Shown in pieces: positions 22,477-32,530 of a DNA stretch of 64,000 nt. Both the position numbers and the translations under genes were made by a program. The notes under the pieces were generated by a model. The model saw nothing but the letters and a program-made list of their open reading frames with translations. It was not told where the DNA came from and searched no databases. Positions within the stretch are counted from its first letter, which is position 1. Each line of letters starts with the position of its first letter. Source of the DNA: Lolium rigidum (Eukaryota; Streptophyta; Magnoliopsida; Poales; Poaceae); assembly GCF_022539505.1 (NCBI RefSeq), contig NC_061514.1, positions 339,247,090 to 339,311,089 on the forward strand. The letters are read 5' to 3'.

Positions 22477-23273
22477 GAGCATCTCCAACAGGCGCTGTAA
22501 AAGCTGTGCGCGGCAAAAAAAACGTCGTAGTCCGAGGAGTGGGAGTCGGAGTACTCGGTCGCGTTCCCCTCACGTGCTACCCTGCGCTTGGAAACAGCAT
22601 GCGGCAAGCTTTTCCTCTCTCTCAGTGAGAAGGAAACGGAGATCCGCGAGGCCTTTCTGACTCCAAGACCTAGCTTTGTGCTCGATCCCCTCGACTTGGG
22701 TCAGGCTGATAGGGGTGCCTGAGGACCTGATGACCAAGGAGCGGCTTATGGACACGTTTGTAATGGCGGGGCGTCCTATTGATGTTGATGAGCTTTCAAT
22801 CCAGAAGCGTGATCGTGAGCCTATTCGGATGCGGTTCCACGGGCGCTATTTGGAGCGCATCAAGGGCTCAGTGTCGGTGTTCGTTAATGGTGAGGGATAC
22901 ACCGTGGGTGTCGTGGATGTGAAAGAAGTTGCCCGTGGCTGCCGAAGGCGACCGACCGGCGCACAGACGACTCCGAGTGTAGTTTCAAATGTCCCTTAAA
23001 ATGTCGAACTTTCAATAAATTGTGTAATTTTTCGTGTTTTATTTGTTTTGTTTGATTTATATTTTAAACGAAAACGAAGCAACTAGCCGTTCGGGCCGTC
23101 ACGCGAGCTGCATAATGGCGCTTCGGGCGGAGGAACACTTTTGCCGCCCGAGCACGCGCGGCAAAATGGCGCTTCCGGCGGGGCAACTCTCGTGCCAACG
23201 CGCGGTATCAGTTTACAGCGCGTTGCAAACTACATATAGCGCCGGATTTTTGGATCTTCTGTTGGAGATGCTC
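22477..23273. mobile_element. TIR transposon (Harbinger-like) carrying an ORF1 fragment
   Basis: Perfect 15-bp terminal inverted repeats GAGCATCTCCAACAG at 22477-22491 and 23259-23273; 797 bp in total. The flanks are ATA on the left and TTA on the right, close to the TWA target of PIF/Harbinger with one mismatch. There is no transposase. 22543-22968 is a close copy of the LINE ORF1 segment at 20346-20775, in inverted orientation relative to it. Confidence 0.75.
22543..22968 (+). pseudogene. Captured fragment of LINE ORF1 (DUF4283-like)
   Basis: Plus-strand sequence encodes in part STWVRLIGVPEDLMTKERL and VFVNGEGYTVGVVDVKEVA (22676-22999). It aligns base by base with the complement of 20346-20775 with scattered substitutions and a 10-bp deletion near 22938. 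It forms an inverted repeat with a spacer of about 1.77 kb. No start codon context of its own. Confidence 0.8.
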
Positions 23274-24813
23274 TTAATTACGGTCGTCATTGTACAGATT
23301 ATGCGGAAACATGCAGTAGCTAGCGCTCAGAGGATAGAGTCCCCCAACTGATATATCCATTCTAAATTGCGGAAATGTAATCATCTTCCTGGATATACTA
23401 TCAGGCGAGTAAGCTAGGTTGGTAACTTGGTACTGCACCTGCTGTGGAAACATTATTAATATGAATATCTCAGGTGCTTCTACTGGATGGAAAACAATAG
23501 GGCATGATTCCAGAAATACAGACTAATCTTCCTCAGGAACTGCGTCAGCGTTAATTAACTGTGTAGCTCTATGAACTATGGCAGTGTCTATTGTCCTGCT
23601 AATACCGTTCACTGTAATATTTTCTACTGTCAGGTAGTTCATCTTGTTAGGGATATAACGAGGTTCTGTACCATCTCGACGGTGCTGTTCGTTAGTCAAA
23701 TTCTTAGTCCTGATCCTATGTCCTCAAGGCTTTATTGGAAACAAATGTCCTTCAATGCAATCTTCTCATTATATTTTCCTCACCATGCTTCATATAAAAT
23801 TTACATATTCTTCTCCTTATTTTTCAGAGGATTTCTTTGGCTAAATTCTCAAGATCATAAACCATTTGGCAATGCTAGAAGTGGTCCAAATCTTTCAAAC
23901 TCCAAGAAGAAAGATGATGTCAGGTACAATTTGCATGCCATTGCCATGTAGTTTTTTATCCTTTGATGTGATTGAAATCCAATGGTATGATCCTTCATCA
24001 TATACATCATCATCTTTAACTCTGACAAAAGGAAGACTCAAATGTTTCTTGAACATTGAAAGCACATAATCAAGCAAAAAAAAGCATCACACTTCAACCC
24101 TATCTCCGTTCAACACACATCTTCCACTGTAATATTTTGCACTATCAGGTTGTTCATCTTGTTACACATATAACGAGGTTTTGTACCACCTCGACAGTTA
24201 AACGGCCTGACCAAGAGTCTGCAGATAACAGTCATACTCACAGAGGAATTTATAACTGGGAACGCTACTCTGTTGCCTGTGTTCTGGTGATCACGAGTGC
24301 CATCGGAGGCTCAACTACGGTCAGGTGCATAGGAACCATCAGAGTAGTGGACAGCAGTAAAGAGTTTCTGCCTCTGTGTTCCAATCTGTAACACATCCAT
24401 ATCAGTCATGTAAAAGTAGGAATGACCTATACACTGAAACCAGGTTCAGTCGTTCGGATAGGCGATATTATATGGCACCACGCCACTGGATCGGAAGGAT
24501 GCAGATCGGATCTGATCATGTTACATAGAAACCACGTTCTAGCTAGCTTTGTCCAACCATGATTAAGTGAACACATCAGACCAGCTGTAATGTCATGCTT
24601 TTCAAATCACAGCTTCGAAGCATACATAAAAATATAAAATCAGCTGATACTTGCTACTGAAACTCTCATGGTTTATGAGAATATGAGAAGAGCTGCCAAG
24701 CACAACCATGTAACAGAAGGAAGCTTGGAGAAGCAGAAATTTCTTTGATTAGGTACTCAAAAGCATCTTGCTACATTAGTTAAGCTAGGCTACGACACCG
24801 TAGAGTTTTTTCT
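23274..24813. other. 3' flank of the F-box gene, with an internal duplication
   Basis: AT-rich, no supported gene. It includes the probable 3'UTR of the F-box gene at its right end and a 74-bp diverged duplication (23610-23683 and 24125-24197) sharing CACTGTAATATTTT, GTTCATCTTGTTA and ATATAACGAGGTT. The ORFs 23571-23951 and 24056-24391 lie over these repeats and show no domain. Confidence 0.4.
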
Positions 24814-27188
24814 TCAGATAACATGTAAACACTGCCGACCACATTGATGCAATGAGATAGGCTCGGTGAGAACTGCAGCAGCTATCCCTTGACCTGGAGA
24901 AACAAACGCATTATAAGGTCAGCAACATAAAAAAGAACTCTGTAACAGATATCATTTTCCTGTCCATATCTCCTAGAATACTGATGACAACAAAATAAAT
25001 CCTCGAAGCATTATGACAATAATTTCTTGGGGTGAGTTGAATACTGCAACTGATGTTTGTAATAAACTACCAATATTTTATGGCTTCTCCAACCTGAAGC
25101 TGTTTATTGCACAAACTGATACCAAAAGGAAGGGGCAATATATTGTTGCTTTGTGCTTACAAACTATGAAATAGCTAAACCAAGGGAAAGTTTGAGGCAT
25201 GTTCAGATAAGCACTCACAAGTATTTTCAACACCAGCAGTCAAGCACCATATTCAACATTGCGATCATCTATATATCACTTTACAGTCCAAAAAAGGAGC
25301 CATCTATCTTGGCATCACCATCATTGAAATCAAACAGTCTATACTCCAGATCTCACAAACTATATTAGCAAGAAAATATTACCTATTAAATTATCCCAGC
25401 ACATTAGCACATCAAAATAGATAGTCATCCTATGTGCAACATTTCAGCTCTTTTAAATCTACCAGCAACGGTTGTTCCTAGAAACATAAGAAGTTAGGCA
25501 ATTAAAATCTGTTCCAAAGAAAAGACAAATGCACAAGAGAAGGCAACAGTGAGTCATTTCACAGACAAGCTGACAAATATAAGTAAAGCTAAATAACTCA
25601 TATTGTACATAAGATTCATAGCAAACTTTTGATGCTATTACTAGCAATAGACAAACAAATATATTCATTTCACGCAAAATGCAAGAAATAGTCATGAAAG
25701 CAGTATTCTTAGAAATTATGATTCTACGGAAATTGTTCTGATGGAGTAAAGGTTAATTACTAGATCAAAACAGATAACCATACTTGGATAAAAGAATATA
25801 GGGAAACTAGCTTTGAGGTTCCAAACGACCAATTAAGTCACTCATTTGACACCTCATTTAGAATCTAAGGAGAGTGATGAAAGCTATATATTTAATGATC
25901 ACATATACAAGAGAATATGTCGGCTATCTAACAAATGGACAATTGGTAAGTTGAAGTTTTTAGTGAGCACTACAAAAATTAGAAAGGAAGTATTCAAGAA
26001 ACCATGTAGAAAAACATAACTAGATTATGTTATATCCTGCAGTGTAAAGAACTACGGATGAGCAATACCTGGTGAATAGAAACTATTGAAAGGAAAATAG
26101 CGATTGTCGCTATAACCGGTTGCACAAAGCTTCTTGGATTGCGTCGATTTAAGTTGAAGCATGTAGACACTGTCGACTACATAGAAAAATAGAACATCAG
26201 CATTCTCATCATACCCCAGCACTCGTTCCCGCGCATGCCAAATCTGAGGAGGGAGTCCTAGAATGCTATGCAATTCAATGGTCTTCCATGGTACCCATGT
26301 GGCAACATCATGACCATTGGCGTTCCTTTGCCACATTTGGATGCGAGGGTAAGACAATACGACGAAGCCAAGAGCGCCATCCTCAGCGTGGATGATCTGG
26401 TTGTCAATGTGACCAGCACTTGTGAAGGGAGGCCCCTCGATCACGCTTAGGCTCTGCTCATCCATATCAAACGCAAGTATGACATCACCCATGGGCAACC
26501 AGTAAAGTGTGTTACCAACAAGGATCGGTCGTTTACCAACATCGCGAAACTGATACGGTGTCTTTGTTGAGATGTGATTGCCCCATATGCCAGTCTCCGA
26601 GGAGTAAACACATGCGATGGCGAGATTGCCGTCTCTGAACATGGACACCAGGACCACCTTGAAGGGGCACGAGTAGCAACCGCCGTGCACGTGGCCCTGG
26701 TCGCGGGCGGCGCAGAGAACCGCCCCAACGACATAACCCCTCCTGATCTCCGGTGGAATGGTCACACGGACCTGCTGGCTGGTGATGGGATCGCACACAC
26801 TGATCTGTGTCCTTGTGCTGGCGAGGACGCGGCCGTGGCGGACATCGAGCAGACGGTCATGGCGGATGAAGCGCTCAAGAGACAAGCTCTCACGAGGGAT
26901 GCGGTCGGGAGGGTCCAAGATGGGGCTGAACACAATATTGCACCCGGGGTACTCGAAGAAGCCGAGCAGTGGCGGCTTCCGGTGGTGGGCGCAGAAGAGG
27001 CGGAAGAAGTTGGGGTCGGTGACGAGCCGTCCCCAGAGCTTGCAGACAGCGGCGGCGCGCGGGAGGGAGGAAGGTTCCGGCGGGAGGCGGACAAATATCT
27101 CCCGGAGGAGATCGTCCGGCAGGGATCCACAGCCAGGCGACGCCGGCGAGTCGACGCCGCGGTGCACTCCGGCGTCCTCCTCGCTCAT
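24814..27188 (-). CDS. F-box protein (two exons)
   Basis: Exon 1 is 27188-26069 and exon 2 is 24893-24814, giving 399 aa; the 1,174-bp intron has a CCAG/GTATTG donor at 26068 and a TTTCTCCAG acceptor at 24894. The F-box lies at about residues 21-75 (LPDDLLREIFVRLPPEP, VCKLWGRLV, HRKPPLLGFF), followed by a beta-propeller-like F-box-associated region typical of a large grass family. Family members are substrate receptors of SCF E3 ubiquitin ligases; the substrate is unknown. The start at 27188 is preferred: an in-frame upstream ATG at 27455 would begin inside a transposon end. Without splicing the ORF stops four codons past the donor. Exon 2 (25 aa, ending in CLHVI) is inferred from splice sites and frame only. 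Exon 1 looks intact. Confidence 0.85.
24894..26068 (-). other. Proposed intron of the F-box gene
   Basis: AT-rich with no repeat or coding signal recognised, consistent with intron sequence. Boundaries follow GT-AG; the acceptor is inferred. Confidence 0.5.
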
Positions 27189-27417
27189 TTGGATTTTTGG
27201 ATTGAAGAAGCCACCAAGACCTAGAAGAGGACACAGGTAAACGCAAACCGGTATGGCACTGGGGTTATCATCCTCCGCCGCTGGAGTCTGCTCCGGCTCG
27301 GAGTTCTTCTTCCCCCGATGACCCGATCTGACCGTGCCCTTCTCCCTTTTTTCTTGAGATGACACGCGTGCCCTTCTCCATGACGGTTTCGGGTGGTTTA
27401 GGAGTTCGTTCTTCTTA

Positions 27418-28081
27418 GAGCATGTGTAGCATATCTCCATCCGACCCCCATCCACATAACAACCGTCGATTTCTGTTTTGGAGGCGAAAAATCGAAGAGT
27501 TTAGATTTCGCATTGGCCCTCCATTTTCAAAAAAAAAAAAATCCGGACCACCCCGGATTTGTATCTAGCAAACTCCAAATACCCAGTTCCGTGAAGCTTT
27601 CGAGAGCGAACCCCATCCCGATTTTCACGTTGGCGCGAAGGAAACTTCAACCTCCGGAGACTACCAAAATTCGCCGGAGTCGGACTAAAATTCGCCGTAA
27701 TTCGGAGTGGGCGACTTGCGGGGGCGGCGGCCGCGGGGTGTGGGCGGACGAGCAGCCGGCGGGCACGGGCTGCCAAGCAGGGCGGCAGGTGCAGGCGGCT
27801 GTGCGCGGGTCTGGGCGGCCGGGGCCGGGGGCAGGCGGGGGTGGCCTGCGCGGAGCGGCCGTGGCCAGGCGGGGGCGGCTGTGCGCGGGCGTGGCCAGGC
27901 GAGAGGAAGAAGAAGGCAAAAAAAAACTAACTATGGGCCAATATAAATGAATATGCTCTTTTGGGGTTCTTTTTGCGGTGTCTGGACTACGAGTCATTTT
28001 TTGAGCCTCCAAAACACGTTTGGGGTATCCTCCATCAACGATTTTAGGGTTTGGGGTTTGGAATATCTGCTAGAGATGCTC
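27418..28081. mobile_element. Harbinger-type nonautonomous transposon upstream of the F-box gene
   Basis: 664 bp with a 3-bp target duplication TTA (27415-27417 and 28082-28084). Imperfect TIRs: left GAGCATGTGTAGCATAT, right complement GAGCATCTCTAGCAGAT, 14 of 17 matching. The interior is GC-rich around 27710-27900. No transposase. The left end is 230 bp upstream of the F-box start codon, within promoter distance. Confidence 0.8.
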
Positions 28082-28084
28082 TTA

Positions 28085-28349
28085 TTCTCTCCGGTTGTTG
28101 GCTGTTCGTCAACTCAGTCTTGCTCAGTACTCGGTCTAGTTTTATATATTTATGCCTATATAGCCTAACTATATGAGAGAGTCCACTTCATCTCAAAAGT
28201 CTGAACTGAAGGAGGAGCAACGCTCCCTCTTATAGATTGGCCGCAGCCTTTTTTTTCCTAGACGAGGTGGGACTAAACTAAGCAGCCTCCATCGGTCCTG
28301 CAACATAGGCCTAACAGTTTTCAACGGGTTCTCTCTAGGGTTCTCTTCA
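28085..28349. other. Spacer without recognised features
   Basis: Short stretch leading into the DUF4283 pseudogene. Probably its 5' leader. Confidence 0.3.
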
Positions 28350-29028
28350 TGGCGTCGCCACAGCAAGTTCGACGCAACAGCAGGGCGGATCTAGTAGTAA
28401 GAAAGCTGAAGCAATTGATGATATGTTGCATCGCCTTGGGACTGAGGAAGATGAATATGATGATCTTGTGTTTGAGGATGAAGAGGAGGCTCCCAAGGAA
28501 AGCTTGAAGTGGATGGCATTGACGAAAGTCCAATAATCTTGAACATACGGACTGATGGGCTACGGAAACGAATACAAACTAACGTGAAATGAACTGGTTG
28601 GTTCGGTTTTGGATTGCTTGCTGAAAATTGGAAACCTCTTCACTGCCTGCTACGCATTCCGCAGTTCGTAAGTGATTTCCGTAACAAAATGTCCGTGCGT
28701 GTAGCATATATTATTGGCAGAAGTCCATACTTCAAAAAAGAAAATCAGCTCTCAAACTTTTGAGCAGAATGTGCGCGTGGCGTGGAGCCTAGCAAGGGAT
28801 GTGCAATTTCGTCACTTAAGTTTGCAATGTTTCAGTCTTGGCAATTGGCTTAAGGTGGAGAAATAAAGGAGGTCCATGGCTTTTCCGCCAAGTTGTGGTG
28901 TCCATTGATCCATACGATAGATTAGCTCTACCAGAAACAGTTGATCTGAATTACTTCACGACTTCGATCCAAATCCATAAGGTGCATGTGGGATATCAGA
29001 AGAAATCGTTGATTGCAAGCTTGACATA
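28350..29028 (+). pseudogene. DUF4283 / LINE ORF1 N-terminal fragment
   Basis: Starts with ATGGCGTCGCC and encodes an acidic stretch containing the DDLVFEDEEEAP motif near 28457-28490. After about 250 bp of unrelated or decayed sequence it continues as ARDVQFRHLSLQCF, GGPWLFRQVVVSIDPYD and YFTTSIQIHKVHVGYQ (28785-29010), the DUF4283 fold of retroelement ORF1 proteins. Frame breaks separate the parts. It ends abruptly at about 29030, where Gypsy leader sequence begins. No intact product. Confidence 0.7.
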
Positions 29029-29030
29029 GA

Positions 29031-30534
29031 AGAAAGTGGGAAAAGTGGTCGAAGTCCGTGCATGTGTGAGAGGTCCCCGATTTTCATCTTGCTTCCTCGC
29101 ATCTCTGGGAAGCAATCTAGGGCTGATGCCTGAGCTCCTACCGCCGAGCTCTGACACATGGGCAGCCCATGTGTCTGCACGCTGCAAATCCCCCGAGGGG
29201 GGGAAATGTAGCATGACATACGCGACGGTGAACGCTTCTTAATGTCCAAGCGGTCGAGGGGTCGAACGTGGGAGTTCTCCACACCCGGCGCCACCATGGT
29301 AGGTTAGCTGGGTTGCAGTCATGGGCCATGTAGTCATGGGCCAACAGAGCGGGACCTTGCTCCCTACCTCCAAAGCGCGTCATTTGGGGACTAGGAAAAG
29401 AGCACTCTGCACAAATCCACACAAAGGGATTCCCGATCCGGTCGCCACAGATCTCGTAGCCAAGGGTTCACAGGCATTCTTCCTCCACCCGGTCCTTGCT
29501 CGCCGTCGAGAGTGGGAACAATGTCGGTGATACCTAAATCCTGAGCTACCGCGCCCCCTACCTAGCGTGCCAAATGTCGAGGTCTAACTCAGACATCATG
29601 AATACGACATACCCCGTTTAGAGATTCGGAGAGGGCTAGCAAGTTGTCTCAAGATTAGGATTGCGCTACAAAAACATATGAAAGCACACAAGGGTTTTAG
29701 CTAGGTTCAGGCCACTCGGAGGCTAATAGCCCTACGTCTTGCATGTCTGATTGGTATTGATTTGGTTATGGAAGAACACGGGATTACAATGGAGCAAAAG
29801 ATCTTGCCAGTATTCCCGGGAAGGAAGATCTTTAACCTCTCTCTCTCTACTACCCTAACTCTCCTTCTCTTTGTGATATCCTCCTTCTGCCTTGCTTTTT
29901 CTTCTCCCTCTGACTCTGGGCCATGGTCCTCCTTTTATAACACGAGGGGATACCACAACGTCCTAGGATGCTCTTTGTCCTGACTCATCTTCTGACTCAT
30001 CTTCTGTCTCGTGGCTAGAGCCTTTGCCTAGGACCAGGCTCTATCTTGGGCCACCCCGTCGCGTAGCTTGGTTCGCCGTCTCCCGGAGCCCAACAGGGCT
30101 CCCAGGTTTTGGTCTCCTCACCCGGTCAGCAGACTAAGGGGCACCACCTGTGCAATTCTAGCGACGATCGTACCTTTCTTGGTTGTCCCTTCATGCCCTT
30201 TCGTCTGCTTCTCCCTCTACTCTGGACATTGAAGAGGGAAAAACGCATGGGTATCCGAGGGAGGATTCCCATGCCACTCCTGGTACGGAGATGACACTAC
30301 CGACCCATCAGACGATGCATTCCCCTAGAGACCAGGACTTGATCTTTGTTGATGTGCTCCCACCCATGATCCTCGCAGGAACACCAGGGATGACGTATTC
30401 CTCCTGGGTCCTTTTCCACCTAACACTCATTCTGAACCTCTTCCGGGGCGGCTCGCGGGTATCACAAGCTGAGGGGGTCTGACCAATGGTTCCCACGGTC
30501 GATCTGGGGGACCCTGGTTCCCCGGGTGTTGACA
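29031..30534 (-). mobile_element. Gypsy 5' LTR plus leader, minus strand
   Basis: The LTR spans 30534-29575 (960 bp), TGTCAACACCCGG...CGACA on the minus strand. A strong TATA box TTATAAAAGG lies at 29931-29940. Directly after the LTR is the primer-site-like TTTGGCACGCTAGGTAGG (29557-29574), which fixes the orientation. About 540 bp of leader (29031-29574) follow without recognisable gag, so the element is truncated. Confidence 0.75.
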
Positions 30535-30555
30535 ATTTCCATGGAATTATTTTGG

Positions 30556-31418
30556 GCCTGAATCCTTGTGCACGAGTTTTTCGGGCCAAATACTATTCCT
30601 ATGGTTCGAAGTCTAGGCCGAAGGCGGGCTCTTTGTTTACTTGGTAGAGTACCATTGCGGTCTTAACTACTTCCAAAAGAGGTCATATTTGGAGAGTTGG
30701 CAATGGAGAAAATATCAATATTTGGCAAGATCCTTTGATCCCTATTAGCCCAAATATGAGGGCTATGTGTCCGGGGGGGGGGTTGTTTACACGAAAATTC
30801 ATGAGTTGATTGATCCTTTGACTTAGCTCGGGCTTTAACCCATTTGGAAGATTCTTTGGAAGCTCAAAAAATCCCTAGCAAGGTCAAAATAGTCATATGG
30901 CTTGCAGTACACATTATAGTACCACTACAATCTACTCTTGTAAACCGCCATGTAGAACTTGGGGGGAATGCCCAGTATGTAACCTTGGTCTAGAGGATGT
31001 CCGACACCTCCTATTCCAATGCCCAACTGCTTTAGGCATTTGGAACGAGTTAGGCATGGCTAGTTTGATGGAAGAGGCAGTATAGATGGATCGGTCAGGG
31101 TCAACAATCATTGAATTTCTTCTTCGACAAAGTAACAATGTTCTCCCAGGATTTACAAATGTTGGCCTAAAACAAACCTTGTCCGTAGCGTGCTGGTATC
31201 TTTGGTGGATCAGGCGTCGTCGTACTCATGATGAATTGGTACCTACATTACAGAGGTGCAAGATGCCTATTCTTTCGATTACTTCTAATGCTGCAAAAGT
31301 TGATGAACTGCATGGTATTAAGAGGGAAATCAAATGGAGCAGACCGGAACAACGGTAGGTAAAGGTTAATGTGGATGCAGCCTTCCATGCATACGTATGT
31401 GCGGGAGCTGTGGCCGCG
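30556..31418 (+). pseudogene. LINE ORF2 C-terminal region (zf-RVT and RNase H start)
   Basis: Degenerate plus-strand reading includes HIWRVGNGENINIWQDP (30688-30740), the zinc-binding tail CPVCNLGLEDVRHLLFQCP (30969-31026), a [15 protein letters not shown] stretch and the RNase H opening VKVNVDAAF with CAGAV (31357-31415). The 3' continuation is displaced: LINE sequence resumes at 31725-31800 after the chloroplast insertion and at 43383-43650 after the Helitron. Multiple stops; dead copy. Confidence 0.8.
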
Positions 31419-31724
31419 GCTCTTGCTACAGTTAAACGATCTTCCTCCGATAATTCATCCAACCCAAGAATAGCGATAATGTCCTGAAGTTCTTTGTAAC
31501 GTTGTAAAGTTTCCTTAACTCTTTGCGCAGTTTCATAATGTTCGTTGCCAACAATCCTAGGCTGTAACATAGTTGAGGTTGAATCTAAAGGATCTACTAC
31601 TGGATAAATACCCTTGGAGGCTAATCCTCTGGAAAGTACGGTAAGCATCCAAATGTGCAAATGTTGTGGCAGGAGCAGGGTCGGTCAAATCGTCTGCAGG
31701 TACATAAACTACTTGAATCGAAGT
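31419..31724 (-). pseudogene. atpB: Nuclear chloroplast fragment: atpB (ATP synthase CF1 beta)
   Basis: The minus strand encodes [20 protein letters not shown], then after a 2-base deletion near 31641 the shifted continuation [51 protein letters not shown] and EDRLTVARA. This is a contiguous internal part of plastid atpB, about 100 of the roughly 498 codons. In the plastid the protein is the catalytic subunit of thylakoid ATP synthase; here it is an internal piece without ends, embedded in LINE sequence on both sides, so it is a NUPT with no function. Few differences from the plastid gene are visible by eye, suggesting fairly recent transfer. Confidence 0.93.
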
Positions 31725-31800
31725 TGGGGAGCTCTAAGCTCTGTTGCAACAATGACTAAAATCCTTCCTCATGTGTCATCTGCTGCTATGTCGGAAGCAA
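31725..31800 (+). pseudogene. LINE RNase H segment between NUPT and Helitron
   Basis: Plus-strand frame [19 protein letters not shown] followed by AMSEA up to base 31800. The same domain continues from base 43383 with AMKEELSM, in one reading frame across the intervening insertion. Confidence 0.8.
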
Positions 31801-32139
31801 TATAACTACTATATTATAGGGCAACCAACATCTTTTTTCCCATAATTTTGAGCTTCTTTCCGAATTAACCTCCTGCTGATACGTACTCTTTTCGCTGATT
31901 TTTTTGGTGTGTGATTTCGGTGCCCCGTGCGATTTTTATGGTCATCTTTACTGCATGCTCTTCTTTCTTTCCTTTTGTTTTCCGGGTGGCTTTAGCTGGA
32001 ACAACGCACCGCTTTGACCAAGTTTAGTCTATTTGCAGCGCTAGATAATTCTGGAAGAGTCTCCTCGGTGCTTCTCTCCCCAGCGTGCTATTATTCTTCA
32101 AGCATCTGGCGGCGAGGATACAGAGGCACAAGACGGAGC

Positions 32140-32530
32140 AGCAGCCGCGGCCGGCGCATCCTCGGCTCCACGGTGGCCTCCCTCCGCTCCCCGACGGCAG
32201 GCGCCTCCTCGGCTCCCCCGCACCGGCGCGTCCGCTGATGTGCCGCGGCCGGCGCCTCCTCAGCCCCGCGGCGGCGGGCATGTCCTCGGCCCTCCGGCGG
32301 CATGTGCCCCCTCGGCTCCCCGGAGGTCGGCGCGTCCGCGGCGGTTGGCGCCTCCTCGGCTCCCCGGCCGCCGGGCGTCCTCTGATGTGCGGAGGTCAGC
32401 GCGTCCGCGACAGCCAGCGTCTCCTCTGATGCGCGGCGTCCGGCGCGTTCTCGGCTCCCCGACGGCTAGAGCTTCCTCTGATGCCCGGGGGCCGACGCCT
32501 CCTTGGCTTTCCGGCGGCCGGTTACTTCTT
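32140..32530. repeat. GC-rich degenerate minisatellite
   Basis: Variants of GGCGCCTCCTCGGCTCCCCG recur about ten times at roughly 30-40-bp spacing, some with a CCTCTGATGYGCGG block between. The long ORFs on both strands here are a consequence of the high GC content and repeats, not genes. It may be a captured exon expanded by slippage. Confidence 0.75.

Noticed and set aside
26052..27455. Longer F-box reading frame starting at 27455
   Set aside because: The extra N-terminus would start within a Harbinger element end, has no domain, and family members start close to the F-box as at 27188.
29220..29320. Possible tRNA-like stretch (GGTCGAGGGGTCGAACG)
   Set aside because: No cloverleaf could be folded; it lies in Gypsy leader sequence.
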